From positions 5,903,001 to 5,967,000 of the forward strand of contig NC_046681.1 in assembly GCF_009870125.1 (NCBI RefSeq): a stretch of 64,000 nt of DNA, given 5' to 3'. Under the pieces are notes generated by a model that searched no databases, was not told where the DNA came from, and saw nothing but the letters and a program-made list of their open reading frames with translations. The translations under genes and the position numbers were made by a program. Every line of letters starts with the position of its first letter. Positions within the stretch are counted from its first letter, which is position 1. This document shows, piece after piece, positions 35,262 through 46,050 of this stretch. This DNA is from Drosophila pseudoobscura (Eukaryota > Arthropoda > Insecta > Diptera > Drosophilidae).

Positions 35262-36434
35262 ATGGCGGGTAAGAGCGACAAGGAAATTCTGGCCAACTCG
35301 ATGTACGAGGATGATCCCAATGGAAATTCAGCGCCAGCCACAACCAAGGACCAAGAATCCGATCAGAGGCAGGAGGTACTCAAAGCGACCAATGTGACTC
35401 CCCCATCGGCGGCGCCACGTTGGGGACCACAGAACAAGGGCGCCCAGGAGCTGGCCTCTTTGTACAGTCCAGGTGAGGATCTATATAGCTGTAAGGACAG
35501 GCGAATTGGATAACCTTTTCATATTGTACACAATCCGACAATCCTTACCATAGGAAAGCGGGCCCAGGAAATCATTTGCGTGTACACCTGCATAGGCCTC
35601 ATGATCATCAATCTGATACTGATTGTCCGGCACATGCGACTGGAGAGGATTAGTGTGGCCATTGTGTCCGCATTGTGTGGCATCATAACAGCAGACTTTG
35701 CTTCTGGTCTGGTCCACTGGGCAGCAGATACCTGGGGTTCTGTGGACTTGCCCCTAATTGGCAGGGTATGCATGCAGGTGCTCCCATCATCAGCTGGTTC
35801 TCTTATATGGTTTTATTATTTCTTAGAATTTCCTGCGTCCGTTTCGCGAGCATCACTTGGACCCCACATCCATAACGCGCCACGATTTCATTGAAACGAA
35901 TGGTGACAATTTTATGGTTGGAATACCCATCCTTGGGTATTTGGCGCACTATTTCTACATTCGATCGCCCAGCGAGATTCAGCTACATTTTGGCTGGATA
36001 GCCTATGTATTTCTTTGCTCCATATTTGTGGCCATGACAAATCAGGTGATTTGTCCAAACATATTATTCCGTTCATGAAAAATAATTTGAATTTAATGAT
36101 TTTATAGATTCACAAATGGTCACATACCTACTGGGGTCTGCCACGGTGGGTTCTGTTACTGCAGAGCTGTCACATTATTCTACCAAGGAAGCATCATCGT
36201 ATACATCATGTGGCACCGCATGAGACGTACTTTTGCATAACCACGGGATGGTTGAATTGGCCGCTGGAACGTATAAGGTTTGTGGCGTGTTCCTCCTTAA
36301 ATTCTCCTTCATTTTCATGTGTGATCATTTGTTTGTCATTTAGATTCTGGTCTACTTTTGAGCTTGTTATTGAGCATTTTACGGGCCTAAAGCCACGCGA
36401 CGATGATATGAAATGGGCCAAGAAACTCACATAA
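35262..36434 (+). CDS. Kua: Kua, plasmanylethanolamine desaturase (TMEM189/PEDS1)
   Basis: ER-membrane desaturase that introduces the vinyl-ether double bond of plasmalogens. Exons 35262-35472, 35554-35765, 35827-36045, 36108-36277, 36344-36434; 300 residues, phases consistent throughout. A polar N-terminus of about 70 residues is followed by membrane segments ([36 protein letters not shown]). The metal-binding His motifs of the family are present: [39 protein letters not shown] and [14 protein letters not shown]. The C-terminus is [18 protein letters not shown]. The bases just before the ATG (tcatag|acg) look like an acceptor, suggesting an upstream non-coding exon. Confidence 0.95.
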
Positions 36435-37609
36435 TGCTTTTTGCTACCCTCAGCGACTGTATATAGGAAATCCTGGACCAAAATCAGCCTTATATTTATA
36501 AAAAATGTTATTTTGCACAACAAAGTAGCTTTAAATTGAGAACAGATTACATATATGTATGTATATGAAGTTAACTGAAGAAATCGCAGTTTTTAGTTGC
36601 ATCCTCACAATGTTCGTTAACAAATAGTTGAATATCTAAGCTTAAGCCTTGGACAACACTTCGCACACACACACTAGACACTAGAAGCGCATAAAGAACC
36701 ACAATCACTGATCTCTTTTACGAGTGAGAGCCTTATGTATACCTGTGTACTAAATAGTGAAATGAAACAAACGCTTGTTAAAACATTTTGATATCTTTAC
36801 AAAAAGAAGAAGTAATAATGCATAATGCAATACAAATCCCCTATACATAAGCTTAAACAGAGGAAATGATTTTTATACCCAGATCCTAAATGAAAGACAT
36901 TCTCAAAAAATTGCGTCATAGCCTGCAAAAGATACATATATACAAACGATGATAAGTTATAAACAAATAGTTACGACTAGACGATTAGGCGCTGTATGCA
37001 ATCAAGAAAGTTACTTACAAAACGATTTTTACTCGTATAAGAGGCATACACAATGTTTTGGAATAAGCTAATGACACACTTTTAGTGGCATGTATTAACT
37101 TTAGTGCAATCTAGAAAAGGGAGAATTTACTTATATGTATTTGTAAAATTTGTTACCAAAAAGAGCCAGCTACTCGCATCTCTCTGGCCGCTTAGGAAAG
37201 TTGTATGTACAGTGTGGAGCAGCCGCCGTCGTTGTTTTGTGAAGCGTGCCAGCAGTTAGTTGCTTATATAATTTAGTACACTAAATTCTAAGAGAGCAAT
37301 ATTAATTGTGATGCAAGTAAAATATATTATGATCCTAATTCAATTAGAAATTACCGTACTCGTTATTGAAGATGTGACAACATACTCATTGGCCATTTTG
37401 AAGCTTGTGGAAACATAAGGAAGAAAATTTTATATTAAAGAAGGAAAGGGCCCTCACAAACTTATGTATTGAACAAATGAGCAGAGTATCTTTAATTTTT
37501 GAGTCATCTGAAGACATGGTGCTAAAAAATATCACAAATCACTTCTATTTTTAAAATCAGAACTATTAATGGCATAAAAAAACATAAATCTTTGAAGAAA
37601 AGTACCCCC
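36435..37609. other. region downstream of Kua
   Basis: AT-rich sequence that should include the Kua 3' UTR. No canonical AATAAA was found soon after the stop; a TATAAA variant is near 36497. No other coding exon is seen. Sequence similar to the array begins at about 37610. Confidence 0.45.
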
Positions 37610-38369
37610 ATAAAAAAGGCTAGTGGATCAATTGCTGTACTTTACATCATAAAACCACTTTTAATTGTTCTTTAATCCAAGTTGCCAGTTAAGAACTGTG
37701 ATCCGGAGCTGCTAACAAACTGAAACTGTGGGCTTAAATCGTTCATACATCTTGCCGAGGGCTCACTTCTTTTCAGTACAAGGATATAAAGCGATCATCG
37801 TCTGAAATTAATATGTTGTATGCTAATATGTTAAAAACGGCAAAGTCTCCCAAATCCATTCTTATAACAAACTTTAAACTGGAATTACTCACTTGAGAAT
37901 TCGTCGATTACTCATATCTTGATCTAAGCCATGCTAAGGATACATGAGGATGCATCACACTTCTTGCTCTATGGCACTCAACAGACTTATGAACTAGAAA
38001 ATAATATAAATCAACTGTGTGCCATATAGCACGAATGTGAATTTGGTGGGGGAAACACTTTCCTCAACACGGTTACTTTCATTTTCAAAATCACCTTTCT
38101 TTTTGTATATATTCTTCTTTAAATATAGGTAATTTTTTTTAATCGACCTGGTAACAAACTTAAATCTGGGACTTCTCAATTGGGAATTCGTGGAGTACTC
38201 ACATTTGATCTAGAAACACAAGATATGTATGAGTTGAAATACCACACATGCTTTGTGTTTCTAAAGCCAAATGCAAATTGAATATTTTCTTTATTAAACT
38301 GTCTTCGATCATTTGAAACTTGTGCGCTTATCTCGAAATTTTCTAAAAAGAGGTATTGTTCAAGCAAAA

Positions 38370-38432
38370 TTGCCAGGCTAGAGCTGTAATACGAGTTAAG
38401 GAAAGTAACGTTTAACAAATCTGGACTGGTAA
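38370..38432. repeat. array hairpin copy A
   Basis: Inverted repeat from ttgccagg to ctggtaa; arms pair in about 15 of 21 positions counting G.T. Identical in placement to 41466-41528 (offset 3096). Confidence 0.65.
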
Positions 38433-38689
38433 TAAACTTGAAGTGTTTGCTTAATTTTCATTTAATCATTACTTGTGGAGTACTCATATCTTGCTTTGTA
38501 GTCAACAATTGTATCATGAATTACAAAATATCATAATATATATATAATTATATCATAATTAGACGGCAAAGATTTGGGATCTGAGTTGCGGTACTTTGCA
38601 TCACAAAATCACTTTTAATGTTTAAATCACAGTTTTCTTTCTATTATATTAAGACATCATTCTCAAGCGCAGGTGATGTTCAAGCTAAC

Positions 38690-38752
38690 TTGCCAGATTG
38701 GAAATGCAATACGAGTTTAAAAACGCAACGTTTTACAAATCCACACTGGTAA
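38690..38752. repeat. array hairpin copy B
   Basis: Diverged member of the hairpin family (left arm ccagattgga, right arm tccacactgg). The outer four pairs are kept, and at stem position 8 both arms differ from the other copies together (G-C instead of A-T). Confidence 0.55.
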
Positions 38753-39244
38753 GAAACTTGAAATTTGGTTACTTCTTTGTCATTACTCAGATTCTGATCT
38801 AAGCCAGCATAGGATGCATCAGGATAGAGCACACATTTTGCTGTATGGCAGATAAGAGATTTATGAATTAGAAAATAACATAAATCAAGTGTTTGCCAAA
38901 TAGCACGAATGTGCATTTGGTGGGGGAAACACTTTCCTCAACACGGTTACTTTCTTTTTCAAAATCACCACTCTTTTTGTATATATTCTTCTTTAAATAT
39001 AGGTAATTTTTCAATCGACCTGGTAACAAACTTAAAACTGGGACTTCTCAATTGGGAATTCGTCGTGTACTCACATTTGATCTAAGAGACACAAGTTATG
39101 TATGAGTTAAAACATACCACACATGATTTGTGTTTCTAAATTGAAATGCAAATTGAATATTTTTTTTATTAAACTGTCTTCGATCACTTGAAAATTTTGC
39201 GCTTATCTCAAAATGTTCTAAAAGAAGGTATTTTTCAAGCAAAA

Positions 39245-39303
39245 TTGCCAGGTTAGAGCTGTGAGACGAGCTAAATTCAACGTTTCGCAAATCTAACCTG
39301 GAA
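39245..39303. repeat. array hairpin copy C
   Basis: Best-paired copy: ccaggttaga with tctaacctgg is a perfect 10-bp stem, followed by two mismatches and nine more pairs (two of them G.T) around a loop of about 13 nt. Confidence 0.75.
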
Positions 39304-39309
39304 AAATTT

Positions 39310-39934
39310 TATTGATATTTATGGTAGCTCTTTTGTATTTTGATGTTTTGCTGAAAAGACGCCTGAATCGTTATTTTTAATATGTTCATATTATAGTTTC
39401 CACAAAAAAATTTATTTTGATTCGACGACTGCTCTCATCCTGCTTGGGAAAAGCCAGGAACAATAGAATTTGCAAATACATTCTATTCTCCATTTCTTTT
39501 TCAATGCAGAATGTGAATTCAAAACGTATTGTTGAGTAAAATTGTATTTTTCTTCTGATCGCACGCACAATTTAACAGAGCTCGCTCACGCACAAAACGG
39601 TTCTAACCCGCTAATCAAGTTTTAATCTACTTGTTCTTTAGTAATTGTCCTAGTAAAATGGATAAATTATAATAAATTATATTTTCAGTAACTCTTTTTT
39701 TTTTTGTTGACAGTATCTCACTGAAAAATATTATATTTGTGTATTTTTTTTTATTAAAAATATTGATTTTCATCACACATCCGCATACAATTTAGTGGGG
39801 GTGCGCACGCGTGTATGTGAAGGAATTTTTAACAATCCTGTCAGAATTTTTATGTTTTTTTTTTTTATCTACAGTTCATAATTTTATACATACTTGCAAA
39901 TCTTTTGCAGTGCGCTGACCAAAGAAGAAAAAGA
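39310..39934. repeat. copy 1 of the segment shared with the SPT2-like upstream region
   Basis: Inside array unit 1. Matches 43725-44427 over long blocks, for example ggaacaatagaatttgcaaa and gatcgcacgcacaatttaac, ending at ccaaagaagaaaaagaa. It lacks about 35 bp present in the other copy just before that end. In the frame discussed for copy 2 it has a TGA. Confidence 0.8.
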
Positions 39935-40223
39935 AGCTACGAATTAGCCAAATTAGCAGCCAAAGTTTCATAAGTCCATTCTTGTAACAAGCTTGACACT
40001 TGGATCGCTCAATTGGGGATTCGTCGATTACTCACATCTTGAGCTAAGACACACAAAGTATGGACGCGGTCAATGTATCACACATGCCTTGGGTGCATAA
40101 AGTCATGAATATGAAATAAGAGCGAATCGAATGCACAAGTTTTCATCACCATATTACCATTAAGTTTTGAAACGGACGTTTTCTTTTCTCGTTTCTTTGA
40201 ACAGAGGTATTTTTCAAGCAAAG

Positions 40224-40286
40224 TTGCCAGGTTAGAACTGTGGTACGAGTTATAAGAAGGAACCGTTTCACAAATCTGACCTGGTA
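40224..40286. repeat. array hairpin copy D
   Basis: Arms ccaggttaga and tctgacctgg pair with one G.T; inner arm tgtggtacg pairs with cgtttcaca apart from one T-T. Confidence 0.7.
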
Positions 40287-40751
40287 AAAAACTGAAAATG
40301 TGGGCTTACATCTTTCATCCCTTTTGCCGAATGCTCGCATCCTGCTTTTTGGAAAACAATTATGAATATGTATGCAATTTATAATCACGTGAGTAGTATT
40401 AATGTGAATTTAGTCAGAGAAAGGTCCAAACACTATTTTATCACGGCTATTTTCATGTCTAAATTTACCACTCTTTCTGTATATGTTCTCGGTCAAATAT
40501 AAGTATTTCTCAAGCAAAGTACCATTCTTGTAACAAACTTAAAACGGGGACTTCTCAATTGGGAATTCGTCGTGTACTCACATTTGATCTAAGAGACACA
40601 AGTTATGTATGAGTTAAAACATACCACACATGATTTGTGTTTCTAAATTGAAATGCAAATTGAATATTTTTTTTATTAAACTGTCTTCGATCACTTGAAA
40701 ATTGTGCGCTTATCTCAAAATGTTCTAAAAGGAGGTATTTTTCAAGCAAAA

Positions 40752-40811
40752 TTGCCAGGCTAGAATTGTGATACGACCTAAATTCAACGTTTCGCAAATC
40801 TAACCTGGTAA
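40752..40811. repeat. array hairpin copy E
   Basis: Copy with an unpaired C-A at stem position 6, otherwise well paired; repeated at 42340-42399 (offset 1588). Confidence 0.65.
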
Positions 40812-41465
40812 AAAACTGAAAATATGGGCTTAAATCGTTCATACATCTTGCCGAGGGCTTACTTCTTGCCAGTACAGGGATATAAAGCGATCATCGTCTG
40901 AAATTAATATGTTGTATGCTAATATGTTAAAAACGGCAAAGTCTCCCAAATCCATTCTTGTAACAAACTTTAAACTGGAATTACTCACTTGAGAATTCGT
41001 CGATTACTCATATCTTGATCTAAGCCATGCTAAGGATACATGAGGATGCATCACACTTCTTGCTCTATGGCACTCAACAGACTTATGAACTAGAAAATAA
41101 TATAAATCAACTGTGTGCCATATAGCACGAATGTGAATTTGGTGGGGGAAACACTTTCCTCAACACGGTTACTTTCATTTTCAAAATCACCTTTCTTTTT
41201 GTATATATTCTTCTTTAAATATAGGTAATTTTTTTTAATCGACCTGGTAACAAACTTAAATCTGGGACTTCTCAATTGGGAATTCGTGGAGTACTCACAT
41301 TTGATCTAGAAACACAAGATATGTATGAGTTGAAATACCACACATGCTTTGTGTTTCTAAAGCCAAATGCAAATTGAATATTTTCTTTATTAAACTGTCT
41401 TCGATCACTTGAAACTTGTGCGCTTATATCGAAATTTTCTAAAAAGATGTATTTTTCAAGCATAA

Positions 41466-41528
41466 TTGCCAGGCTAGAGCTGTGATACGAGTTAAGGAAA
41501 GTAACGTTTAACAAATCTGGACTGGTAA
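41466..41528. repeat. array hairpin copy F (duplicate of A)
   Basis: Unit-2 counterpart of 38370-38432 with few differences. Confidence 0.65.
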
Positions 41529-41785
41529 TAAACTTGAAGTGTTTGCTTAATTTTCATTTAATCATTACTTGTGGAGTACTCATATCTTGCTTTGTAGTCA
41601 ACAATTGTATCATGAATTACAAAATATCATAATATATATATAATTATATCATAATTAGACGGCAAAGATTTGGGATCTGAGTTGCGGTACTTTGCATCAC
41701 AAAATCACTTTTAATGTTTAAATCACAGTTTTCTTTCTATTATATTAAGACATCATTCTCAAGCGCAGGTGATGTTCAAGCTAAC

Positions 41786-41848
41786 TTGCCAGATTGGAAA
41801 TGCAATACGAGTTTAAAAACGCAACGTTTTACAAATCCACACTGGTAA
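41786..41848. repeat. array hairpin copy G (duplicate of B)
   Basis: Unit-2 counterpart of 38690-38752. Confidence 0.55.
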
Positions 41849-42339
41849 GAAACTTGAAATTTGGTTACTTCTTTGTCATTACTCAGATTCTGATCTAAGC
41901 CAGCATAGGATGCATCAGGATAGAGCACACATTTTGCTGTATGGCAGATACGAGATTTATGAATTAGAAAATAACATAAATCAAGTGTTTGCCAAATAGC
42001 ACGAATGTGCATTTGGTGGGGGAAACACTTTCCTCAACACGGTTACTTTCTTTTTCAAAATCACCACTCTTTTTGTATATATTCTTCTTTAAATATAGGT
42101 AATTTTTCAATCGACCTGGTAACAAACTTAAAACTGGGACTTCTCAATTGGGAATTCGTTGAGTACTCACATTTGATCTAGAAACACAAGTTACGTATGA
42201 GTTAAAACATACCACACATGATTTGTGTTTCTAAATTGAAATGCAAATTGAATATTTTTTTTATTAAACTGTCTTCGATCACTTGAAAATTGTGCGCTTA
42301 TCTCAAAATGTTCTAAAAGGAGGTATTTTTCAAGCAAAA

Positions 42340-42399
42340 TTGCCAGGCTAGAATTGTGATACGACCTAAATTCAACGTTTCGCAAATCTAACCTGGTAA
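42340..42399. repeat. array hairpin copy H (duplicate of E)
   Basis: Unit-2 end copy, matching 40752-40811. Confidence 0.65.
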
Positions 42400-43052
42400 A
42401 AAACTGAAAATATGGGCTTAAATCGTTCATACATCTTGCCGAGGGCTTACTTCTTGCCAGTACAGGGATATAAAGCGATCATCGTCTGAAATTAATATGT
42501 TGTATGCTAATATGTTAAAAACGGCAAAGTCTCCCAAATCCATTCTTGTAACAAACTTTAAACTGGAATTACTCACTTGAGAATTCGTCGATTACTCATA
42601 TCTTGATCTAAGCCATGCTAAGGATACATGAGGATGCATCACACTTCTTGCTCTATGGCACTCAACAGACTTATGAACTAGAAAATAATATAAATCAACT
42701 GTGTGCCATATAGCACGAATGTGCATTTGGTGGGGGAAACACTTTCCTCAACACGGTTACTTTCTTTTTCAAAATCACCTTTCTTTTTGTATAAATTCTT
42801 CTTTAAATATAGGTAATTTTTCAATCGACCTGGTAACAAACTTAAAACTGGGACTTCTCAATTGGGAATTCGTCGTGTACTCACATTTGATCTAAGAGAC
42901 ACAAGTTATGTATGAGTTAAAATACCACACATGCTTTGTGTTTCTAAAGCCAAATGCAAATTGAATATTTTCTTTATTAAACTGTCTTCGATCACTTGAA
43001 ACTTGTGCGCTTATCTCGAAATTTTCTAAAAAGAGGTATTGTTCAAGGAAAA

Positions 43053-43115
43053 TTGCCAGGCTAGAGCTGTAATACGAGTTAAGGAAAGTAACGTTTTACA
43101 AATCTGGCCTGGTAA
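43053..43115. repeat. array hairpin copy I
   Basis: Arms ccaggctaga and tctggcctgg pair with one G.T; inner arm tgtaatacg pairs with cgttttaca apart from one T-T. Relative to copy C, stem positions 6 and 16 have switched base pair on both arms. Confidence 0.75.
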
Positions 43116-43260
43116 TAAACTTGAAGTGTTTGCTTAATTTTCATTTAATCATTCTTTGTGGAGTACTCACATCTTACTTTGTAGTCAACAACAGCATTAT
43201 GAATTAGAAAATACCATAATATACTCCTGGGGACTACATAGCACGAACGTAAATTAGATG

Positions 43261-44772
43261 CAAAAACTTTTTATTATTGATTGGATTGGATTATTATTAT
43301 AGCCGAAAAGAACAAATAAAACTGCAATGGCTACGGAACACCATCCGCGTGATTTCTCATTCCCTCTCTCTTTCTCAGACAGTCTTCTCGTACCATGTAA
43401 CGGAGGAGAGCGAGATAGCAACACACACATATACACTGCCTCAGAACGTTCCCGCACGTTTCTATTGGAGGTATTTTTGAGCCAGTTTCCACATTATTAA
43501 GAATCCAATTAAATTAAGAATTAAAAGTGGTAAAATATATGCTATAGTCAATTGCAATTTCAAGGGATTCAAATTGGGCATTTAATTTACAGCACAAGCG
43601 GGGTCAAAGGCAAAAAGTTCACAACGGCTCCAGCCTTCTATCCTCTTCAACTTTAAATCCACTTGTTATTTATTAATATTATTATTAATTATGATATTGA
43701 TTTGCATAGTTTGGAATTTATTTTTGATATTTTTAATCCCTTTTGTAGTTTGATATTTTGCTGAAAACTCGCCGGAATCGCCATTTTGAATGTGTTCATA
43801 TTATATTTAGCCAAAAAATATTCATTCATGCGACGACTGCTCCCCCATCTCGCTTAGGAAAAGCAAGGAACAATAGAATTTGCAAATACATTCTATTATC
43901 CATTGCTTTTTCAATGCAGAATGTGAATTCAAAACGTATTGTTGAGTAAAATTGTATTTTGCTTCTGATCGCACGCACAATTTAACAGAGCTCGCTCACG
44001 CACAAAACGGTTCTAACCTGCTAATCAAGTTTTAATCTTCTTGTTCTTTAGTAATCCTCTTAGTAAAATGGATAAATTTTAATTTATTATTGATATTTTC
44101 AGTAACTCTTTTGTATGTTGACAGTATCTCACTGCAAAATATTATATTTGTGTATTTTTGATTAAATACATATGTTGTATATTGGTTTTCATCACACATC
44201 CGTATACAATTTAGTGGGGGTGCGCATGCGCTTATGTGAAAGCATTTTAATTTTACTTCGGTTACAACTTTTAACAATATTATTAGTAGTAATATAATAA
44301 TCAGTATTTTGATGTTTTTTTTTATCTTCTGTTTATAATTTTATACATACTTAGCAAATCTTTTATTACTTACTTGCGAAGAGCAGAAAACACGTCGCTG
44401 TGCGTGCCGGCCAAAGAAGAAAAAGAATGAAGATGCCGGAAATGGACCTGTCAAAAGATGTCGGAGGGATAAGTGTTGCATAACACTCGTAATTTACTCG
44501 TACTCGTAATTTTTATCGAATAAATTATTATTATTCTTTTTGATTCCTTTCTGGAATTAATTTGAATAATTAATCAATTTTATGTGCAGTATTTGTCTTC
44601 TGGCCTGGATAGCTTGGTTTTCAGCTTTTCAGATAAATATGTAAACAACACTGTTATCGACACTGCGATTGTACACGTATCAAGTATACTCTTGCCTTAC
44701 TATACAATCAAAACATATATTATTATAAGTTTAGTTTTTAGTTGTGATCGAATCAATCCTGTTTGTATCAGA
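43261..44772. other. region between the array and the SPT2-like gene
   Basis: 43261-43724 is not part of the array and shows no gene. 43725-44427 is copy 2 of the segment described at 39310-39934. Its last part (about 44365-44470) is open in a very basic plus-strand frame (RPKKKKNEDAGNGPVKR), conceivably an upstream exon of the SPT2-like gene, but no clear splice pair was found. Confidence 0.45.
43725..44427. repeat. copy 2 of the segment shared with array unit 1
   Basis: About 0.7 kb homologous to 39310-39934, lying 345 bp upstream of the SPT2-like start codon. Its duplication into the array suggests that the array grew by segmental duplication of this locus. Confidence 0.8.
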
Positions 44773-45306
44773 ATGAGCCGCTTGATGACCAGAAAGCAGA
44801 AGCGTGAAAGCGCCGAGCGCGAACGCAGGGAACGCAATCGCATGGAGGAGGTGAAGAGACGCGAGAGGCTGGGCCTCTATGGTAAGGCTACGCAGATAGA
44901 ATATGTATATCTCTAGATCCATTTACCACAATGCCAATGGTCGCCACTCTCAGGTCCCTTGAAAAATCTGAGCAAAAAGGCTGAACCTAAGGGTGTTAAA
45001 GAGCACTGCAACTTGTCCGATGGCGAAGAAGAAATGGAGGAGATGCGGGATTTCATTGTCGAGGAAGATGAGGAAATTAGCTCCCAATTGGTTTCATCGC
45101 ACATCCGGACAATCTTTGGCTATGACAAGCGTCGTTTTGCGGACGAGTCGGACATGGATTTGCGTCACATGGACGCCAACTTTGGTGAAGTGGAGAAAGA
45201 GGAGCGCACTAGTATGCGTCTGGGCAGGAAGGAGGACCTGGAGGATATGCGCCTGGAACGCGAGCAGAACAAACGCAAAAAAATGAAGATGTCCAAGGGG
45301 AAATAG
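44773..45306 (+). CDS. short SPT2-like chromatin protein
   Basis: Resembles the conserved C-terminal domain of SPT2/SPTY2D1, a histone H3-H4 chaperone active in transcribed chromatin. Exons 44773-44881 and 44954-45306 (junction TAT G|GT CCC), 153 residues. The first exon is almost pure basic coil (RKQKRESAERERRERNRMEE). The second has an acidic block (SDGEEEMEEMRDFIVEEDEE) and then the SPT2 signature SSHIRTIFGYDKRRFADESD, FGEVEKEERTSMRLGRKEDL and a Lys-rich end. Other SPT2 proteins are several hundred residues long, so this is either a truncated paralogue or a gene whose 5' exons I could not find; an acceptor-like ttgtatcag lies right before the ATG. An ATTAAA at 45329-45334 may be the poly(A) signal; the opposing gene's stop is only 51 bp away. 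Confidence 0.75.
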
Positions 45307-45357
45307 AACGACTGTATTTTTGGAGCAGATTAAAGTGATATACGTGTGCCTTGACCT

Positions 45358-46050
45358 TCATTCGCTCGGCGATTTACTTCTTTCCTTCTTGTCCCGTCGC
45401 TTCTGCTCCTCCAGCTCCCGAGCATGGGTCCACTTCTCGATCTTATGTTTGACGTGCTCCTCATGAACTCGTTCTTCCCTTTCCCGCTTGGCCTGCTGGC
45501 GACGCAACTCCGCTTCGCTGTGAACAAACACGTGACGACACTTGCGACGCAACCAATGCTTCTTCGATTTTTCCTTCTTCTCCTTTGGCTCTAGCCTAGA
45601 TATGGGACGAAGGGCCTCGTCTGGCTCTATAGCTACTGTCCCCTCTTTGATCTTCACGTGTCCTTGTCCATGTCCATGTTCCCGCACATGTTCACGTCCA
45701 TTACACCTGGCATTGACACATCGATAAAGGAAGACAAGTGCAGCAAAGACCAGAAGATACGCCACGACAAGTATCACCTTGTGCCACCAAAGAAAGGAGC
45801 GGGGGCCTGTCGGGGCCGAGGATCCTGTACCTGTGGCAGCCACTTCTCTGGCCAGATCACGCTTCAACTTGTGACAATCAATGGCGGTCATGGCGTGTAT
45901 GTTCTCTTTGTATATGGCCGGTGTTTCGTCCTGCCACCAGGCTGATGAAGCCACTTCCCTGCTGAAGATCTCTCGACATTTGTTGTACACATCATCCATC
46001 CATTTCTGGCACTCGGGCAAGTTAATATCAATTCGGCAAATAGGATTCAT
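45358..46050 (-). CDS. unknown single-pass membrane protein with basic coiled tail
   Basis: Single open frame of 230 residues starting at the ATG at 46050 (MNPICRIDINLPECQKWMDD); an in-frame TTG nine bases upstream is not used. An N-terminal domain of about 80 residues has Cys and Trp positions (WMDDVYNKC, SSAWWQDETPAIY). One transmembrane segment follows, FLWWHKVILVVAYLLVFAAL, then a His/Gly-rich stretch (REHVREHGHGQGHV) and a long Lys/Arg/Glu-rich probable coiled coil ending RRDKKERSKSPSE. No family recognised. Several Drosophila lineages have small testis-type membrane proteins of this design, but that is only an impression. Position beside nompB suggests it could be D. melanogaster CG10730; not verified. 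Convergent with the SPT2-like gene. Confidence 0.7.
   Translation of the reverse strand: MNPICRIDINLPECQKWMDDVYNKCREIFSREVASSAWWQDETPAIYKENIHAMTAIDCHKLKRDLAREVAATGTGSSAPTGPRSFLWWHKVILVVAYLLVFAALVFLYRCVNARCNGREHVREHGHGQGHVKIKEGTVAIEPDEALRPISRLEPKEKKEKSKKHWLRRKCRHVFVHSEAELRRQQAKREREERVHEEHVKHKIEKWTHARELEEQKRRDKKERSKSPSE

Larger units (their letters stand above)
37610..43260. repeat. tandem array of diverged hairpin-containing monomers
   Basis: A 5.6-kb array with higher-order structure. A marker block (gcgatcatcg) recurs at 37791, 40887 and 42475, giving offsets of 3096 and 1588 bp. Unit 1 (about 37722-40817) carries an extra 1.5 kb that includes a copy of the segment upstream of the SPT2-like gene; unit 2 is about 40818-42405; unit 3 is truncated near 43260. 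Segments such as 37994-38179 and 41090-41275 translate identically, so the duplication is recent. Each unit is made of older, diverged monomers sharing blocks such as gggacttctcaattgggaat and caagcaaaattgccagg. Nine copies, plus one degenerate copy at 37682, carry an inverted-repeat hairpin. Minus-strand frames of 60-80 codons repeat with the units and show no protein signature. Confidence 0.85.

Noticed and set aside
37994-42430. Minus-strand open frames of 60-80 codons repeated through the array
   Set aside because: They recur only because the DNA units are duplicated, show no domain or codon bias, and sit across hairpin arms; treated as chance frames in AT-rich repeats.
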